From NCBI GenBank assembly GCA_020634855.1, contig JACKAU010000016.1, forward strand, positions 128,412 to 192,411: a stretch of 64,000 nt of DNA, in the 5' to 3' direction. Origin of the DNA: Anaerolineales bacterium (lineage in GTDB: Bacteria > Chloroflexota > Anaerolineae > 4572-78 > J111). The notes under the pieces are model-generated. The model was not told the origin of the DNA. It made no database searches and was given only the letters and a program-made list of their open reading frames with translations. The number at the start of each line of letters is the position of its first letter. Position 1 is the stretch's first letter. The position numbers and the translations under genes were made by a program. This document shows, one piece after another, positions 37,446-45,884 of the stretch.

Positions 37446-37604
37446 TTAAGTATAACCCCCAGTTGCTACCCATCAGACCTGATAGGTGGAGATACTTTTC
37501 AGAGAAAAATCAGGGTAATTCGGGCCATTTAGCCGGGTTAAGGCTCGTTTGAAAACCTGTCAGGTCTTGTTCTCGGACAGGTGGCAACTTGAGTTAAGTA
37601 TACG
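37446..37604. repeat. MITE-like palindromic element 1
   Basis: The ends are inverted copies: AAGTATAACCCCCAGTTGCTACC on the left is matched by the complement of GGTGGCAACTTGAGTTAAGTATAC on the right (arms given in pieces: AGTTGC/GCAACT core). Inside are AGACCTGATAGGT and ACCTGTCAGGTC. The same layout recurs at 56461-56620. The right end abuts the ATG of the LAL regulator gene. Confidence 0.65.
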
Positions 37605-37607
37605 GTT

Positions 37608-40370
37608 ATGACCAGCCCGATCATTCTTTCCAAAATACAGCCTCCCCCTACCCGTCCCGATCTCATTATTCGACCTCAATTATTGGAACGGTTGCAGACA
37701 GGCATTAGTCGCAGACTCACACTGGTGTCGGCCCCAGCCGGTTTTGGCAAAACCACCCTTATTAGCAGTTGGCTCGACACGCTGGAACAATCAAAGGCGT
37801 CGCCGGCCATCGCTTGGGTATCGCTGGATGAAGGCGACAACGCCCCGGTGCGTTTTTGGACATATGCCCTGGCGGCATTGCATACCGTTCAGCCAGAAGT
37901 CGGCCAAACGGCGCAGGAACTTTTGAATGGCTCGGAGCTGCCCTCGTTTGAAATCATTTTGACGGCCTTGCTGAACGATATTCAGGCCCGGTTGCCGGCC
38001 ACGCAGCGAATTGTCCTCATTTTTGACGACTACCACATCATCGAAGATCAGACCATCCACGAATGGGTCACGTTTCTGTTGGAGCATCTCCCACCGCAGT
38101 TGCATTTGGTCATCATCAGCCGCAGCGATCCGCCCCTGCCGATTGCTCGCCTGCGAGCGCGCAACCAGCTCACCGAACTGCGCACAGACGATCTGCGCTT
38201 TACCCCGGCCGAGGCGGCCGCGTTTTTGAATCAGGCGATGGGGTTGCAATTGTCCGCCGAAAATATATCGGCCTTGGAGGCGCGCACCGAAGGCTGGATC
38301 GCAGGACTGCAACTGGCGGCGCTGTCGCTGCAAGGCCGAGAGGATATCGAGGGCTTTATCGCCAACTTCACCGGCAGCCACCAATATGTCCTGGACTATC
38401 TCGTTCAGGAAGTGTTTGAACAGCAACCTCAGACCGTGCAGCGCTTTCTGTTGCAGACCAGCATTCTCGATCAGCTCAGTGGCCCGTTGTGCGATGCCGT
38501 CACCGGCGATCATAATGGGCAGTCGATGCTGGAGCATCTGGCGGCCGTCAATTTGTTTGTCAGGTCTCTGGATGATCGACGGCAGTGGTATCGCTACCAT
38601 CGCTTGTTTTTGGACCTGCTTCGCCACAAATTACAACAAACTGGCATTGATGTCGATGAACTCAACCGGCGCGCTTCGCATTGGTACGAGCAAGAAGGCA
38701 GCACCGATCAGGCCATTCATTATGCTCTGGCGGCCCACGATTATGATCACGCCGGTGACCTGATCGTGCAAAATATTAAAGACATATTTATCCAGGGCAA
38801 AAAGGCGCTTTTGCTGACCTGGTTAGAGATGATGCCGCCGTCTTGGCTCCACGCCCATCCGCTGGTGTGTCTGGCTTATGCCTGGGTCCTGTTTGTCAAC
38901 GGTAAATTCGAGGCCAGCAAGCAGCGGCTGGCCCAGGTTGAAACCCAACTGATGACCGACGGAACAGAGGGTGAATTTGACGAAGCGTGTATCCCGCAGC
39001 TTCAGGCGTTACCCCATTCGCTGCTCAGTGTCAAAGGTTTGCTCTTAACGCTTAAGGGGCAGTTGAGCGTGATGCAAGGTGAAACCCAACAGGGCATCGA
39101 TTACCTGGAAGCGGGCTTAAGTGGGATGCCCGATGAACCGCCGGGGCTAAAGAATTTTGTCATTCACCAGTTACGGCTGGCTTACTGGATCAACGGCGAT
39201 TTTGACGCTGCCGAAAACATCTTGCACCGCTTTCAGACCGAGCAACCTGTGGCCGGCGATACGGCCACCATCATCGCCCTATTAAATCAGGCCGAGCGCC
39301 ATCTACTTCATGGCCGGCTCCAACAGGCGGCGGTGTTATACCAACGTTTACTGCAAGTTCTCAATAAGCAAGAACGCGAGGCCTGGTTCCCGGCGGCTCT
39401 GGCTCACTCCGATCTAGGCGTTATTTTTTATGAGTGGAACGATCTGGCTGGCGCCGAGTATCACGCCAGAAAAGGCATCGAGTTTGGCAACCGGGGGCTG
39501 GGTACGGTGCGCGCTGTTGCGGCGGGGTATTTTGGCTTAATTCAAACCCTACGCGCCCAAAATAACTTGGCGGAAGCCTCGCGCGTGGCCGATGAAATGG
39601 ATGGGCTGCTGCAAGAAGTCGATCTCGGTTTCCACCTGCCGATCTCCAATGTGCTGCGGATCCCGCTGTGGATTGCTCAAAATGATCTGGACACCATCCG
39701 CCAACTCCTGCCGACCTATCAAACGGCCGCCCTATCGCGGTTGGCCTCTCAAGTGTCGAAACTCACTTCCCTTGTGGCCCAGCGATATCTGGCTTTGAAT
39801 GAAATCGATGAAGTCGCCGTTATAGCTTCCAACCTGCTGGTTGCCGACGATCAAAACATCGATGACCATGTCAACGGCCGGGTTTTGCTGGCGTTAGTCC
39901 ATCAAGCCCAAGGCGACCGGCCTCAGGCGCTCATCGATTTAACCGAGGCGCTGGCTCTGGCCGAACCCGAAGGCTACATCCGCACCTTTGTTGATTTTGG
40001 CCCTCCTATGATCGCGCTGCTCCACGACGTGCTGGCTGCCTCCCGGCAAAATGGGGCTGACCAACCACCAACAGCGGACTATATTCACACGCTGCTCAAA
40101 ACAGCCCAGCCCTTGGATGCGCCTCCTCCAAACGCACCTCTACTAAGCGCTGCCGCGTCGCCCCTACTTGAGCCGCTCACCGACCGGGAAATGGACGTTT
40201 TGCAGCTCCTGGCCAAAGGGTACTCGAATCGCAAAATTGCTGACGAACTGGTTATTACGCCTGGCACAGTGAAGATTCATACATCGCACATCTACAGTAA
40301 GCTTGACGTTTCCAACCGTACCCAGGCAGTCGCGAAAGCTCGTGAGTTAGCAATTTTGCTTACCACTTGA
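37608..40370 (+). CDS. LAL (MalT-type) LuxR-family transcriptional activator 1
   Basis: 920 residues. N-terminal signal-transduction ATPase domain with Walker A VSAPAGFGKTTLISSWL (~41-57), Walker B IVLIFDDYHII (~140) and SRSDPPLPIARLRARNQLTE. TPR-like helical repeats fill ~340-830. The C-terminal LuxR helix-turn-helix reads LTDREMDVLQLLAKGYSNRK and GTVKIHTSHIYSKL. MalT-type proteins bind ATP and an inducer, oligomerise and activate transcription. A candidate binding box lies right after the gene, upstream of the small protein and RND efflux genes, which are its likely targets. Confidence 0.93.
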   Translation: MTSPIILSKIQPPPTRPDLIIRPQLLERLQTGISRRLTLVSAPAGFGKTTLISSWLDTLEQSKASPAIAWVSLDEGDNAPVRFWTYALAALHTVQPEVGQTAQELLNGSELPSFEIILTALLNDIQARLPATQRIVLIFDDYHIIEDQTIHEWVTFLLEHLPPQLHLVIISRSDPPLPIARLRARNQLTELRTDDLRFTPAEAAAFLNQAMGLQLSAENISALEARTEGWIAGLQLAALSLQGREDIEGFIANFTGSHQYVLDYLVQEVFEQQPQTVQRFLLQTSILDQLSGPLCDAVTGDHNGQSMLEHLAAVNLFVRSLDDRRQWYRYHRLFLDLLRHKLQQTGIDVDELNRRASHWYEQEGSTDQAIHYALAAHDYDHAGDLIVQNIKDIFIQGKKALLLTWLEMMPPSWLHAHPLVCLAYAWVLFVNGKFEASKQRLAQVETQLMTDGTEGEFDEACIPQLQALPHSLLSVKGLLLTLKGQLSVMQGETQQGIDYLEAGLSGMPDEPPGLKNFVIHQLRLAYWINGDFDAAENILHRFQTEQPVAGDTATIIALLNQAERHLLHGRLQQAAVLYQRLLQVLNKQEREAWFPAALAHSDLGVIFYEWNDLAGAEYHARKGIEFGNRGLGTVRAVAAGYFGLIQTLRAQNNLAEASRVADEMDGLLQEVDLGFHLPISNVLRIPLWIAQNDLDTIRQLLPTYQTAALSRLASQVSKLTSLVAQRYLALNEIDEVAVIASNLLVADDQNIDDHVNGRVLLALVHQAQGDRPQALIDLTEALALAEPEGYIRTFVDFGPPMIALLHDVLAASRQNGADQPPTADYIHTLLKTAQPLDAPPPNAPLLSAAASPLLEPLTDREMDVLQLLAKGYSNRKIADELVITPGTVKIHTSHIYSKLDVSNRTQAVAKARELAILLTT

Positions 40371-40408
40371 TGCAACACCCTCTACTATTCCCTATATCCA
40401 CCAAATAT

Positions 40409-40462
40409 AACCATTAATATACCATTTGGGAGATGCGGCTATACCCTCTCGGCCGCTATACT
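40409..40462 (+). promoter_or_regulatory. Candidate LAL box and promoter 1
   Basis: The box AACCATTAATATACCATTT then GGGAGATGCGG (40409-40438) is followed after 18 bp by TATACT (40457-40462). No good -35 exists; the box occupies that place, as expected for an activator that contacts RNA polymerase there. The same layout occurs at 59346-59400 and 63937-63990. Confidence 0.5.
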
Positions 40463-40464
40463 GA

Positions 40465-40491
40465 AGGTGTCAGTTGATTGTGCTGACACCT
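40465..40491 (+). promoter_or_regulatory. Inverted repeat at the predicted transcript start
   Basis: AGGTGTCAG and CTGACACCT, 9-bp perfect arms with a 9-bp spacer, then ATTTTTATG. It coincides with the predicted transcription start of promoter 1. It could be an operator, a 5' stabilising hairpin, or a weak terminator of the LAL gene. Confidence 0.5.
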
Positions 40492-40539
40492 ATTTTTATG
40501 CCCGGTTCCTGACGACGCCGTCAGTTATGGAGGTCATTC

Positions 40540-40839
40540 ATGTCTCAAAACCGATTCTTTTCCAAAACCCAATGCCCATTTCACAGCGCCGCCGAATACC
40601 AAATAAAAGTACTCGGTTGGTTAGGCCAGGATTGGTCAGACTGGTTCGACGGTCTGACCATCACCAATCAAGCCGAGGTGGACAGCGAGCCGGTCACCGT
40701 ATTAACCGGCTGCGTCATCGACCAGGCCGCGCTGCATGGCATTTTGAGAAAAATTGCCAACTTGGGGCTGCCCTTGTTGGCGGTTAATCGCCTGCATTCC
40801 AAAACAACCCACGCGCCAAATGAAAACCCTAAAGCGTAA
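40540..40839 (+). CDS. Small conserved protein, function unknown
   Basis: 99 residues with an excellent GGAGGT site. The central part, GWLGQDWSDWFDGLTI, followed by TVLTGCVIDQAALHGILRK and LGLPLLAVNRL, matches small proteins that I have seen beside MalT-type regulators in this phylum. It looks like a complete alpha/beta domain without membrane spans. It is the first gene after LAL regulator 1 and the first behind candidate LAL box 1; 37 bp separate it from the RND adaptor gene, so it is likely in that operon. Confidence 0.75.
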   Translation: MSQNRFFSKTQCPFHSAAEYQIKVLGWLGQDWSDWFDGLTITNQAEVDSEPVTVLTGCVIDQAALHGILRKIANLGLPLLAVNRLHSKTTHAPNENPKA

Positions 40840-40876
40840 CATCATCTCTCAATCATCATAAGGAGAAAGCAAACCT

Positions 40877-42304
40877 ATGCTAAACCCATCAAAAAATACG
40901 CTGACATTCTTATTCATGCTGCCGCTGCTGGCAGCGATATTGTTGACCACCGGCTGCAATTCGACCGCCTCAGAAGCCGCCGCTGCATCGCCCGAGGGCG
41001 ACACCGTCGAAGTGGCCGTTGCTGCCGAGCGTAGCCTCCCCGTCGAAGCCGCGCCGGTTGAGCGCGGCGATATCTCGCTGCTGCTCAACTATACCGGCAA
41101 TCTGCAAGCCCAAAGGGACATCACCCTGATGCCCAAAGTCGGCGGGCAGCTTGAAAAAGTTCTGGTCAAAGTCGGCGATCCGGTCAAAAAGGGCGACCCC
41201 ATCGCTATCATCGAAGACGACACCTACATGGCCCAGCTCAAACAAGCCCAGGCCGCGCTGACACAGGCTCGGCTCAATCTGGAAAAAATGGAACTCGGCT
41301 CACGACCGGAAGAGATCGCCGCCGCCCGCAACGCCTTGAGTCTGGCTCGCGCTGCGCTGAGTGACGTCGAAACCATCGACGACAATGAGCGCACTTCGGC
41401 GGCGGCGGCGTTAGCCAACACGCAGGCGGCCGTCCGCCAGGCCCAAACCGAGTACGACAAAGTCGCCTGGGCCGGCGAGGTCGGCGCGATGCCCCAAGCC
41501 TTGGCTTTGGAGCAAGCGACCAACGCTTATGAGCAAGCTCTGGCCGCTTACAATCTGCAAACCAACCCCGGCGACGCCACACTGGCCCCGCTGGAGGGCC
41601 AGGTCGTCCAGGCTGAATTGAATCTGACTTTGGCCGAAAACCCGTTCCGACCGGTTGACTTTGAAGTCGCGCGCGCCAGCATCGCCCAGGCCGAGGCCGC
41701 GGTCGAACTGGCCGCGCTGCAAGTCGATTACGCCACCCTCGAATCGCCCATCGACGGCGTGGTAGCCGAACTGTACGCCGAAGAAGGGGATATGGTCGGG
41801 TCGTCGTCGGCGTTTGGGCTGGTGGTCTCGAACGAAACCGAGGTCGAGATTGATGTCGAAGAGAGCCGGCTGGGGCAGGTGTTCGCCGGGCAGCACGTGT
41901 CGCTGCACGTCTCGGCCTACCCCGGCGTCGATTTCCCGGCGGTCGTGACCACCGTCGCGCCCATCGCCGATGCCAACACCCACACCTTTGCGGTAACCAT
42001 CACCCCGCTGGATGAAAAGGGGCTGCTGCGCAGCGGCATGTTTGCCGATACCACCCTGCTGGCCGAAGAAAAAGAGAACACCCTGCTGGCTCCGCTCACG
42101 GCCGTGACGACTGTCAACGACCAGCCCACGATCTTTGTGATTACTGATGACGGGCAGGTCGAACAGCGGTCGGTGACGACGGGCCTGACCACCAAAACCC
42201 AGATCGAACTCACCTCCGGCGTCAAAGCCGGCGAAACCGTAGTCACCAACGGCCAGGTCAACCTGGAAGACGGATCAAGAGTAGAAGTTGTACCGGAAAT
42301 CTAA
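40877..42304 (+). CDS. RND efflux periplasmic-adaptor-type (MFP) lipoprotein
   Basis: 475 residues. Signal peptide with lipobox LLTTGC (Cys ~27). The adaptor halves follow: TGNLQAQRDITLMPKVGGQL and VKVGDPVKKGDPIAIIED (barrel-sandwich hybrid), a long alpha-helical hairpin rich in Ala/Gln (~115-270), the second lipoyl half (LESPIDGVVAELYAEEGDMV) and beta-barrel and membrane-proximal domains. It should sit on the outer face of the membrane and couple to the pump encoded next. Confidence 0.92.
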   Translation: MLNPSKNTLTFLFMLPLLAAILLTTGCNSTASEAAAASPEGDTVEVAVAAERSLPVEAAPVERGDISLLLNYTGNLQAQRDITLMPKVGGQLEKVLVKVGDPVKKGDPIAIIEDDTYMAQLKQAQAALTQARLNLEKMELGSRPEEIAAARNALSLARAALSDVETIDDNERTSAAAALANTQAAVRQAQTEYDKVAWAGEVGAMPQALALEQATNAYEQALAAYNLQTNPGDATLAPLEGQVVQAELNLTLAENPFRPVDFEVARASIAQAEAAVELAALQVDYATLESPIDGVVAELYAEEGDMVGSSSAFGLVVSNETEVEIDVEESRLGQVFAGQHVSLHVSAYPGVDFPAVVTTVAPIADANTHTFAVTITPLDEKGLLRSGMFADTTLLAEEKENTLLAPLTAVTTVNDQPTIFVITDDGQVEQRSVTTGLTTKTQIELTSGVKAGETVVTNGQVNLEDGSRVEVVPEI

Positions 42305-42372
42305 AGGAATTATGAAGGATGAATTATGAAGTATGAAGTAATTTCATCCCTCATAATTCCTAATTCCTAATT
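42305..42372. repeat. Word-repeat hairpin (GAATTATGAAG type)
   Basis: GGAATTATGAAGGATGAATT and the related GAAGTATGAAG words are followed by TTCATCCCTCATAATTCC and TAATTCC, giving a long imperfect hairpin in the 82-bp adaptor-pump gap. Confidence 0.65.
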
Positions 42373-42386
42373 CACAAGAGGTTATT

Positions 42387-45300
42387 ATGGGACTGACAAA
42401 ATTATCAATCAACCGCCCCCTGACGGTCATCATGGCGATTTTGGGTTTGGTGCTGATGGGTTACATCGGCTACACCTATCTCAACGTCGACCGGATGCCC
42501 AAGGTCGATATTCCCTACGTGACCGTGGCGGTCGTTTACCCCGGCGCGTCGCCCGATGACGTGGCCAGCGAAGTATTGGAAGAAATCGAGGATGCTGTGG
42601 CCGGCGTCTCCGGCATTGAAGAGATGACCTCTAAAGCCGGCGAGAGCTTTGGCACAGTGACCATCGAATTTGCCGAGGGCGTTGACGGCAACCAGGCCGC
42701 GATCGACGTCTCGCGTGAAATCGAGGCCATCAAAGGCAACCTGCCCGCCGACGCCGAAGACCCGACCATCATCAAGGCCGACATCAACGCCACCCCGATT
42801 ATGCAAATCATCTTGAGCGGCCCGCAAGGCCAGGATGCCCTTTACACCCTGGCCGACGAGCAGCTCAAACCGCGCCTACAGGCTGTATCCGGTGTGGCGT
42901 CGGTTTCGGTGGCCGGCGGGCGCGACCGCGAAATCCAGATCAACCCCGACCCGATCAAGATGGCGGCCTACAATTTGCCGCTCTCGACCCTGGAACAACT
43001 GCTCGTGGCCGAAAACGCCACCGTGCCGGCGGGGAATCTGGAGCAAGGTAACAGCCGCACCGCCCTCCGTACCGTGGGCGAGTTCAGCAGCCTCGACGAT
43101 ATTCAGAATATTGTGGTGGCCGGTCGCCCCAGCCAAATGGCGATGATGCTGCCGGCCGGCATGCTGCCCCAAACGCCCGACGGCATGGATACCGGCGGCC
43201 TGGTTCACCTGCGCGATATGGCCACGGTCACCGACGGCTATGCCGACACCTCGCAGTTAGTCCGGTTCAACGGCCAGGAAGCCGTGTTGGTGACCGTGGT
43301 CAAAACCAGCGACGGCAACGCCATCGCCGTGGCCGATGACGTCAAAGAGGCGTTGGCGGACTTCGAAGCCCAGGAACTGCCGGCCAATGCCACCCTGGAC
43401 ATCGTCATCGACGATACCGATTTCACCCGCGAGTCGGTCGCCGCCGTGCAAGAGGATTTGCTGCTGGCGGTGGTCATTACCGGCGTCATCATGCTGCTCT
43501 TTTTGCACACCATCAACAGCAGCCTGATCGTCATGCTGTCGGTGCCGACCTCGCTGATTATCACCTTTCTGGCGATGTGGTGGTTCGGCTTCAGCCTCAA
43601 CATGATGACGCTCATCGCCCTGACGCTGGTGATCGCCATTGTAGTTGATGACTCGATTGTGGTGCTGGAAAACGTAGAGCGCCACCTGCATATGGGCAAG
43701 TCGCCCATCCAGGCCGCCATCGACGGACGTAGCGAGATTGGCACCGCCGCCATCACCATCACGCTGGTGATTGTGGTGGTTTACCTGCCGGTCGCCTTTA
43801 TGAGCGGCATCGTCGGCCAGTTTTTCCGCGAGTACGGTATCACCGTGGCCGTGGCGACGCTGCTGTCGCTGCTGGTGTCGTTCACCCTCACCCCGATGCT
43901 GGCCGCCTACTGGCTGAAAAGCAAAACGGGCCAGACTCAACCGCGTACCAAGCTGGGCCGTATGGTTCACCGCCTGACGCTGCCGATTCTATGGCCCTGG
44001 CAGAAATTTATCGGGTGGTGGGAAGCGCTGTTTACGGGGCTGGCCAATGCCTACGCGGCCACGCTACGCCTGGCGCTGAAAAATATCTTCACCCAACTGT
44101 TGGTCGTGATTGTCTCGGCCGCGGCGCTCTTCGGCGGTCTCTATCTGATTACCGGCGGCTTCATTGCCGGCGAAATGCTGCCGCAGGAGGATGATGGTCA
44201 AATTAATGTCATTCTGGAAATGCCCGTTGGCACCAACCTTGACGCCACGGATCGCGCCGCTCGGCGAGCCGAGCACATTATCGTGGCCGAGGTACCGGAA
44301 CTGGCCAAGGTGGTCACCCAGGTGGGGGTTGGCGGGGGTAGCCTGCTGAGCAATGGTAACGAGAAGCCCGATAGCGCTGTTTTCACGCTGAAGCTCGTCG
44401 ACAAAAACGCTCGCGAACGCAGCACGGCCGAGGTCGTCGAGGCGCTGCGTCCGGCCCTCCAGCAAGTGCCGTCGGCCAGCTTTTCCGTAGGTTTGAACTC
44501 GGCGGTGGGGTCATCGGCGACGCAGTTGCGCTTGCTGGGTCCCGATAACGATACCCTGGTCGACCTGGCTGCCGAGGCCGAAGCGGTGATTCGGACCGTA
44601 CCGGGCGTGGTCGATCTGCGCAACAACGGCGCGGATCGCTCGCCGGAAACGCAGTTGGTCATTGACCGGCAACGAACGACCGACCTGGGTATGTACGCCG
44701 GGCAGGTGGGCGCCGATTTGCGCACGGCCGTTAACGGCAAAGACATGGGTACCTTCAAACCCGCCGACGGCAGCAAGGAAATTGATCTCGTGCTGCGTCT
44801 GGACGAAGCGACCCGCACCGATCTGGACAAGCTGATGCAACTGCCGTTGGGCTACTATCAGGGCCAGCAGATTTCGCTCGGCCAGGTGGCGCAGACGGCC
44901 AGTTCCCTGGCGCCCGGCAATATCGAGCGTCTGAACCGGCAGCCCTCCATGCTGATTGAATATGGCGTCAGCGGGCGCGGCGCCGCCGACGTAGCCAACG
45001 AGGTCGAAGCCGCCCTGCATGCGCAGATCGACTTTCCGACCGGGTATGAGGTGCAGTTTGTCGGCGCGACGGATGCGCAGCGCGATGCCTTCCGTCAGTT
45101 GGGTTTTGCCCTGCTGCTGTCGATCTTGCTGATCTACATGCTGCTGGTGGCCCTGTACGAAAGCTTCTTGCAGCCGCTGGCGATTCTCTTCTCGCTGCCG
45201 GTGGCGGCGGTGGGCGCGTTGGGCGGGCTGTATCTGACCGGCAACTCGCTGAACATTATGTCGCTGCTGGGGCTGGTTATGCTGGTCGGGATTGTCGCCA

Positions 45301-45653
45301 AAAACGCCATCCTGCTGGTCGATTACACCAACACCTTACGCTACGAACACGGCTACACCGATGTCAAAGCGGCGCTGGTCGAGGCCGGCCGGGTGCGGCT
45401 GCGGCCCATCCTGATGACGGTCTTCGCCATCGTCTTCGCCCTGCTGCCGCTCCTGTTTGGGGCCAGCGCCGGCTCCGAAATTCGAGCGCCCATCGCGGCG
45501 GTGCTCATCGGCGGCAACATCTCCTCCACCTTGCTGACGCTGCTGCTGGTGCCGGTGATGTACTACTTTTTTGACTGGATCACCACCGCCTTCAACGGGC
45601 TGCGCCGCCGGTTTTCGCCCCCGGTCGAAGCCGCCCCGCAGCCGAATGCGTAG
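42387..45653 (+). CDS. RND-family efflux pump (AcrB/MdtB type)
   Basis: 1088 residues, as for HAE1 pumps. N-terminal span (RPLTVIMAILGLVLMGYIGY), first porter domain, six spans with the proton-relay aspartates in ALTLVIAIVVDDSIVVLENV, second porter domain, and the C-terminal bundle with GIVAKNAILLVDYTN. It exports hydrophobic compounds using the proton gradient. It forms a unit with the adaptor gene, but no TolC-like outer-membrane gene is present. Confidence 0.95.
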   Translation: MGLTKLSINRPLTVIMAILGLVLMGYIGYTYLNVDRMPKVDIPYVTVAVVYPGASPDDVASEVLEEIEDAVAGVSGIEEMTSKAGESFGTVTIEFAEGVDGNQAAIDVSREIEAIKGNLPADAEDPTIIKADINATPIMQIILSGPQGQDALYTLADEQLKPRLQAVSGVASVSVAGGRDREIQINPDPIKMAAYNLPLSTLEQLLVAENATVPAGNLEQGNSRTALRTVGEFSSLDDIQNIVVAGRPSQMAMMLPAGMLPQTPDGMDTGGLVHLRDMATVTDGYADTSQLVRFNGQEAVLVTVVKTSDGNAIAVADDVKEALADFEAQELPANATLDIVIDDTDFTRESVAAVQEDLLLAVVITGVIMLLFLHTINSSLIVMLSVPTSLIITFLAMWWFGFSLNMMTLIALTLVIAIVVDDSIVVLENVERHLHMGKSPIQAAIDGRSEIGTAAITITLVIVVVYLPVAFMSGIVGQFFREYGITVAVATLLSLLVSFTLTPMLAAYWLKSKTGQTQPRTKLGRMVHRLTLPILWPWQKFIGWWEALFTGLANAYAATLRLALKNIFTQLLVVIVSAAALFGGLYLITGGFIAGEMLPQEDDGQINVILEMPVGTNLDATDRAARRAEHIIVAEVPELAKVVTQVGVGGGSLLSNGNEKPDSAVFTLKLVDKNARERSTAEVVEALRPALQQVPSASFSVGLNSAVGSSATQLRLLGPDNDTLVDLAAEAEAVIRTVPGVVDLRNNGADRSPETQLVIDRQRTTDLGMYAGQVGADLRTAVNGKDMGTFKPADGSKEIDLVLRLDEATRTDLDKLMQLPLGYYQGQQISLGQVAQTASSLAPGNIERLNRQPSMLIEYGVSGRGAADVANEVEAALHAQIDFPTGYEVQFVGATDAQRDAFRQLGFALLLSILLIYMLLVALYESFLQPLAILFSLPVAAVGALGGLYLTGNSLNIMSLLGLVMLVGIVAKNAILLVDYTNTLRYEHGYTDVKAALVEAGRVRLRPILMTVFAIVFALLPLLFGASAGSEIRAPIAAVLIGGNISSTLLTLLLVPVMYYFFDWITTAFNGLRRRFSPPVEAAPQPNA

Positions 45654-45699
45654 GTATATCAAGTGAGACCGTCTGGGTTATGATGAAGGACAACTTGCC

Positions 45700-45835
45700 G
45701 TCCCCCGAGCGCGGGCCTGAAGACCCGCGCTAAGAGAGCGAAGCCATTCGGCTAAGCAGTTGGCCGGATGAGGGCGCTTTAGCGTCCTTAGCTCTCTCAG
45801 CGCGACGGCTTTAGCCTCGCGCATTGGCCGGGACA
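45700..45835. repeat. Multibranched inverted-repeat element
   Basis: Three local stems, GCGCGGG/CCCGCGC (45709-45730), GGGCGCT/AGCGTCC (45772-45787) and GCGCG-GGCT/AGCC-CGCGC (45800-45822), sit inside or beside a GAGAGC/GCTCTC stem (45733-45797). It fills most of the gap between pump and lipoprotein genes. Confidence 0.65.
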
Positions 45836-45884
45836 AACTTCCTGATAACCTAAGTGGCTCTACACCAAGGAACAAGGTAAAACC

